Source of the DNA: Actinomadura rubrisoli
GTDB taxonomy: Bacteria; Actinomycetota; Actinomycetes; Streptosporangiales; Streptosporangiaceae
Direction: 5' to 3'
DNA length: 64,000 nucleotides
Assembly (NCBI RefSeq): GCF_004349215.1
Contig: NZ_SMKU01000008.1
Coordinates: 1 to 64,000 of the forward strand
A program made the position numbers and the translations under genes. Shown piece by piece: positions 60,930 to 64,000 of this stretch (its first letter is position 1; every line of letters begins with the position of its first letter). The notes under the pieces are model-generated. The model had not been told where the DNA came from and did not search any database. It worked only from the letters and a program-made list of their open reading frames with translations.

Positions 60930-61781
60930 ATGGATCTGGAGCTGTCCGACGAGGAGCTGGACGTCGCCTACAACGTGCGGCGCAAGGCCGGGCCGGAGCT
61001 GTTCGACCGGCACATGGCCCGCTACAAGGACATGTCCGAACACGCCGTCGACGGGCTGCCCGGCCACCCCGGCATCGTGTACGACGAGGCGAGCGGCGAA
61101 CGCCTGGACGTGTGGGGCGTCGGCGGGGACGGCCTGCGCCCGGTGTTCGTCTTCGTGCACGGCGGCTACTGGGTGGCCCTGTCGCGCGGCGTCTCGTCCT
61201 TCATGGCCCGGACGCTCCACGAGCAGGGCGTCGCCACCGTCGTGCCCGACTACACCCTCGCCCCGGCGGTCACGCTGGAGGAGATCGTCCGGCAGGTGCG
61301 GGCGTCCATCGCCTGGGTGCACCGGCACGGCCGCGAGCACGGCCTGGACCCCGGGCGGATCGTGGTCGGCGGGAGCTCGGCCGGCGGGCACCTGACCGGG
61401 ATGGCGATGGCGGGCGGCTGGCAGGCGCCGCTCGGCCTCCCCGAGGACGTGGTCAAGGCGGCGATGCCGTTCAGCGGCCTGTTCGACCTGCGCCCGCTGA
61501 CCCGCGTCTACGTCAACCAGTGGGTGAAGCTGGACCTGGAGCGCGCGGCGGCGCTCAGCCCGGCGCTGCTGCCCGCCGGGTACCGCTGCCCCGCCGTGAT
61601 CGCGGTCGCCGAGCACGACGGGACGGGCTTCCTGCGGCAGTCGCGCCGGTTCCAGCCGCACTGGGGCGCCGGGGAGCTGATGGTCGTGCCGGACCGCGAC
61701 CACTTCGACGTCGTCCTCGACCTGGCCGACCCGGAGTCGGCGGTGTGCCGGGCGCTGCTGGGCCTGGTCCGCGCGACCTGA
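60930..61781 (+). CDS. alpha/beta hydrolase, kynurenine-formamidase-like
   Basis: The protein has 283 residues. The oxyanion motif is FVFVHGGYWVALSRG. The nucleophile elbow is VVGGSSAGGHLTGMAMAG (GxSxG form), and the catalytic Asp/His are in AVAEHDGTGF and VPDRDHFDVVLDL. The HGGYW motif and length fit esterases and the KynB-like arylformamidases of the HSL/esterase-D group. The ATG at 60930 has GGGAGG seven bases upstream. It is separated from the previous operon by a terminator and converges on the LysR gene with 6 bases between stops. Confidence 0.82.
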   Translation: MDLELSDEELDVAYNVRRKAGPELFDRHMARYKDMSEHAVDGLPGHPGIVYDEASGERLDVWGVGGDGLRPVFVFVHGGYWVALSRGVSSFMARTLHEQGVATVVPDYTLAPAVTLEEIVRQVRASIAWVHRHGREHGLDPGRIVVGGSSAGGHLTGMAMAGGWQAPLGLPEDVVKAAMPFSGLFDLRPLTRVYVNQWVKLDLERAAALSPALLPAGYRCPAVIAVAEHDGTGFLRQSRRFQPHWGAGELMVVPDRDHFDVVLDLADPESAVCRALLGLVRAT

Positions 61782-61787
61782 CCGCTG

Positions 61788-62729
61788 TCAGCCGGCTTCT
61801 ACCAGGCCGGTGATCTCCGCGGCCTCGCGGCGCAGGTGGTCGAGCATCAGCCGAGCGGACGGGGTCGGCGCGCGGTGCGCGGGCAGGGTGACGCCGACCT
61901 GCCGCCGGACGGCCTCCAGCGGCACCGGGAGCGGGGCGATCTCGGCGTCCGTCCGCGCCACCAGCTCCGGCAGCGCGGCGATCATGTCGGTGTCGCGGAC
62001 CAGGGTGCGGACCGTCAGGATCGACGTGCACTCCACCAGGTCGCCCGGCAGCGCGAGCCCCGCCGCGCCGAACACCTGCTCCAGCTCCGAGCGCAGCGCG
62101 GTCTGCTCCAGCGGCAGGACCCACGGGTAGTCGAGCAGGTCGGCCAGGCCCAGGCCGGGCCGGTCGCGGGCGGGGTGGCCGCGCCGCGCGACGAGCCGCA
62201 CGGGCTCGCTGTAGAGGGTGATCTGGCGGAGCCCGCGCAGGTCGCCGATCGGGTTGAGGCGCCCGAGGATCAGGTCGATCTCCCCGTCCAGCAGCCGGGG
62301 GACCTGCGCGTCGAACGTGGCCTCCTGGACGATCACGGTGATGCCGGGGCGGCCGGCCTTCAGCGCGGCGATGGCCCGGGGGAGCAGCACGTTCGACCCG
62401 GCCAGCAGCGTGCCGATCGTGACGGTGCCGACCTCCCCGTCCGCCAGCCCGGTGATCCGCTCACCCGCCCGGCGCAGCTCGGCCAGCACCGCCCGCGCGT
62501 GCTCGACGAACGCGTCGCCGAACATCGTCGGCGTCATGCCGCGCGGGCCGCGCGTGAACAGCTCCACGCCGAGCAGGCTCTCCACCTCGCGCAGGCTGCG
62601 GGTGACGGCGGGCTGCGCGAGGCGCAGGTGCTCGGCGGCGCGCAGGACGCTGCCGTGGTCGGCGACGGCGACGACGAGCACCAGATGCCGCAGCTTCAGC
62701 CGCCCGTTGAGCAGGTCGATCGCGCGCAT
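61788..62729 (-). CDS. LysR family transcriptional regulator
   Basis: The protein has 313 residues. The HTH is HLVLVVAVADHGSVLRAAEH then LRLAQPAVTRSLREVESLLG and VELFTRGPRGMTPT. The effector domain starts near VTIGTLLAGSNVLLPRAIAA and is full length. LysR regulators usually activate a divergent gene on binding a pathway intermediate. Here the divergent gene is the semialdehyde dehydrogenase. The ATG at 62727-62729 with AGGAAG upstream is preferred over a GTG two codons earlier. Confidence 0.9.
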   Translation of the reverse strand: MRAIDLLNGRLKLRHLVLVVAVADHGSVLRAAEHLRLAQPAVTRSLREVESLLGVELFTRGPRGMTPTMFGDAFVEHARAVLAELRRAGERITGLADGEVGTVTIGTLLAGSNVLLPRAIAALKAGRPGITVIVQEATFDAQVPRLLDGEIDLILGRLNPIGDLRGLRQITLYSEPVRLVARRGHPARDRPGLGLADLLDYPWVLPLEQTALRSELEQVFGAAGLALPGDLVECTSILTVRTLVRDTDMIAALPELVARTDAEIAPLPVPLEAVRRQVGVTLPAHRAPTPSARLMLDHLRREAAEITGLVEAG

Positions 62730-62739
62730 GGCCACTTCC

Positions 62740-62798
62740 TATCACAGGCATACCCGTCCGGTGATAACCGGAGGGAGTTTTGGTATTTGCCAGGCATA
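62740..62798. promoter_or_regulatory. LysR/dehydrogenase divergent control region with repeats
   Basis: TATCAC (62740-62745) and GTGATA (62761-62766) form an inverted repeat with a 15-base centre. CAGGCATA occurs twice as a direct repeat (62745-62752 and 62791-62798), 46 bases apart. Position between the LysR gene and the gene it should control makes these likely recognition and activation sites. Confidence 0.5.
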
Positions 62799-62868
62799 GC
62801 TGGGATGACGGAGGATCGCGGTACCGGGCAGATCACCACAGGGGCGGGTCACATGATGGAGGAGCGGG

Positions 62869-64000
62869 ATGAAGGCTGAGCACTACGTCGGCGGGGTCTT
62901 CCGTTCGGACGGTCCGGCCTTCCCGCTCATCGCGCCGGTCGACGGCTCCGAGGCGGGCGCCGTCCCCGAGGCCACCCGGGAGGTCGTGGACGACGCCGTG
63001 GCCGCCGCCCGGGACGCCCTCGACGGCGGCTGGGGCATGGGCGACGCCGAGGACCGCGCCGCCGCGCTGCGCCGGATCGCGGACGGGATCGAGGCCCGGT
63101 TCGAGGAGTTCGTGGACGCGGAGGTCGCCGACACCGGCAAGCCCCGCGCGCTGGCGTCCACCGTCGACATCCCGCGGGCGGTCGGGAACTTCCGCGCCTA
63201 CGCGGACCTGCTGTACGGGCGCCCGGAGCGCGCCTACACGACGCAGATCCCCGGGTGGAGCACCGGGACGGGGCAGGCGCTCAACTACACCGTCCGCCGC
63301 CCGCTCGGCGTGGTCGCGATCATCTCCCCGTGGAACCTGCCGCTGCTGCTGCTGACGTGGAAGGTCGCGCCCGCGCTCGCCGCCGGGAACGCCGTCGTGG
63401 CCAAGCCGTCTGAGGAGACGCCGTCCACCGCGACGCTGCTCGCCCAGGTGATCGACCAGGCGGGCCTGCCGCGCGGCGCGTTCAACCTCGTCCACGGGCA
63501 CGGTGCCGGAGCCGCGGGCGAGTTCCTCACCGGGCACCCCGGCGTGGACGCGATCGCGTTCACGGGCGAGTCGGCGACCGGCACCGCCATCATGCGCAAC
63601 GCCGCCGACCACGTCACGCCCGTGTCGTTCGAGCTCGGAGGCAAGAACCCGGCGCTGGTCTTCGCCGACGCCGACCTGGACGCGGCCGTCGACGGAACCG
63701 TCCGCTCGTCCTTCACCCACTCGGGGCAGATCTGCCTGTGCACTGAGCGCGTCTATGTGGAACGGCCCGTCTTCGACGAATTCGTCGCCAGGCTCGGGGA
63801 GCGGGCGCGCGCGCTGGACGACTACGGGCCGATGATCTCCGCGGAGCACCGCGACAAGGTCCTGTCGTACTACCGCCTCGCCCGCGAGGAAGGCGCCACG
63901 GTCGTCGCGGGCGGCGGCGCGCCCACCTTCGGCGACGAGCGCGACGGCGGCTTCCACGTCGAGCCCACCGTGCTGACCGGCCTCCCCGAGACGGCCCGAA
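62869..64000 (+). CDS. aldehyde dehydrogenase (2-hydroxymuconate/aminomuconate semialdehyde type), C-terminus cut by window edge
   Basis: 377 codons are seen of about 490. The NAD-binding core starts HYVGGVFRSDGPAFPLIAPV, and the typical segment is PLGVVAIISPWNLPLLLLTW followed by KVAPALAAGNAVVAKPSEET. The catalytic Glu is in VSFELGGKNPALVF and the Cys in THSGQICLCTERVYVE. This pattern fits 2-hydroxymuconic or 2-aminomuconic semialdehyde dehydrogenases in aromatic meta-cleavage pathways. Exact substrate is inference. The ATG at 62869 has GGAGG upstream. The start is divergent from LysR and the gene runs off the window. Confidence 0.85.
   Translation, partial: MKAEHYVGGVFRSDGPAFPLIAPVDGSEAGAVPEATREVVDDAVAAARDALDGGWGMGDAEDRAAALRRIADGIEARFEEFVDAEVADTGKPRALASTVDIPRAVGNFRAYADLLYGRPERAYTTQIPGWSTGTGQALNYTVRRPLGVVAIISPWNLPLLLLTWKVAPALAAGNAVVAKPSEETPSTATLLAQVIDQAGLPRGAFNLVHGHGAGAAGEFLTGHPGVDAIAFTGESATGTAIMRNAADHVTPVSFELGGKNPALVFADADLDAAVDGTVRSSFTHSGQICLCTERVYVERPVFDEFVARLGERARALDDYGPMISAEHRDKVLSYYRLAREEGATVVAGGGAPTFGDERDGGFHVEPTVLTGLPETAR

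Noticed and set aside
1-64000. Search for tRNA, rRNA, CRISPR arrays and transposases
   Set aside because: No cloverleaf-like, rRNA-like, spaced-repeat or DDE/HUH-type signals were recognised by eye. A tool-based scan could still find small RNAs.

Overview
The window is very GC-rich, uses GTG and TTG starts freely, and packs genes with 4-base start/stop overlaps. Its gene types (PadR-ABC, MocR, DUF5302, DUF5988, DUF2795, DUF4132, an Asp-type MurA, a branched-chain keto-acid dehydrogenase under an Lrp regulator) point to an actinomycete, probably Thermomonosporaceae/Actinomadura-like. The genus is inference. The window looks like a chromosomal arm or interior with mixed accessory and metabolic genes. 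I saw no rRNA, tRNA, CRISPR array, insertion sequence or phage. No stretch over 300 bases lacks a gene.

Layout. 1-4.9 kb is an accessory, partly decayed patch: two small related reverse-strand genes (one cut by the window edge, one without a start codon), a 15-bp inverted repeat, an XRE-type regulator with a helical repeat region, and a DUF4132 gene broken by about ten single-base indels and one nonsense codon. 5-8.8 kb holds a membrane-anchored pseudokinase beside a MurA paralogue, then an alpha/alpha-toroid-like protein. 8.8-20.4 kb holds an aminotransferase divergent from a GntR regulator, an acyl-CoA ligase, an FAD monooxygenase tightly coupled to an Aquifex-type aconitase, small proteins, an aromatic amino acid decarboxylase and a P450. 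20.5-27.2 kb holds small enzymes (PPOX-type flavoenzyme, DUF899, mycothiol-dependent-isomerase-like, MBL hydrolase), a DMT transporter, a 5'-truncated serine hydrolase and a coiled-coil protein.

27.3-30 kb is a PadR-controlled ABC exporter with a clear promoter/operator. 30.2-37.5 kb pairs an M20 peptidase with a divergent complete Dpp/Opp-type peptide importer. 37.6-42.6 kb holds a spermidine-synthase-like protein, an SDR, a SpoIIE/ATPase signalling protein and an unusual fused exported protein. 42.7-46.7 kb is a complete E1alpha-E1beta-E2 operon with a divergent Lrp/AsnC regulator and a readable promoter/palindrome. 46.7-54.8 kb holds an intact serine hydrolase, DUF4253, a MacB-like ABC pair with a small membrane protein, a divergent LuxR-type two-component system and a Nudix hydrolase.

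54.8-64 kb is the most interesting part. A MocR regulator is divergent from a five-gene operon: an orphan solute-binding or decarboxylase-fold protein, a nitrilase-family amidase, and a polar amino acid ABC importer. Two perfect palindromes lie in the shared promoter. A strong terminator ends the operon, and a small catabolic module follows (alpha/beta hydrolase, LysR, semialdehyde dehydrogenase running off the edge). I read this as an uncharacterised import-and-deamidation pathway for a nitrogen-containing compound. That role is inference.
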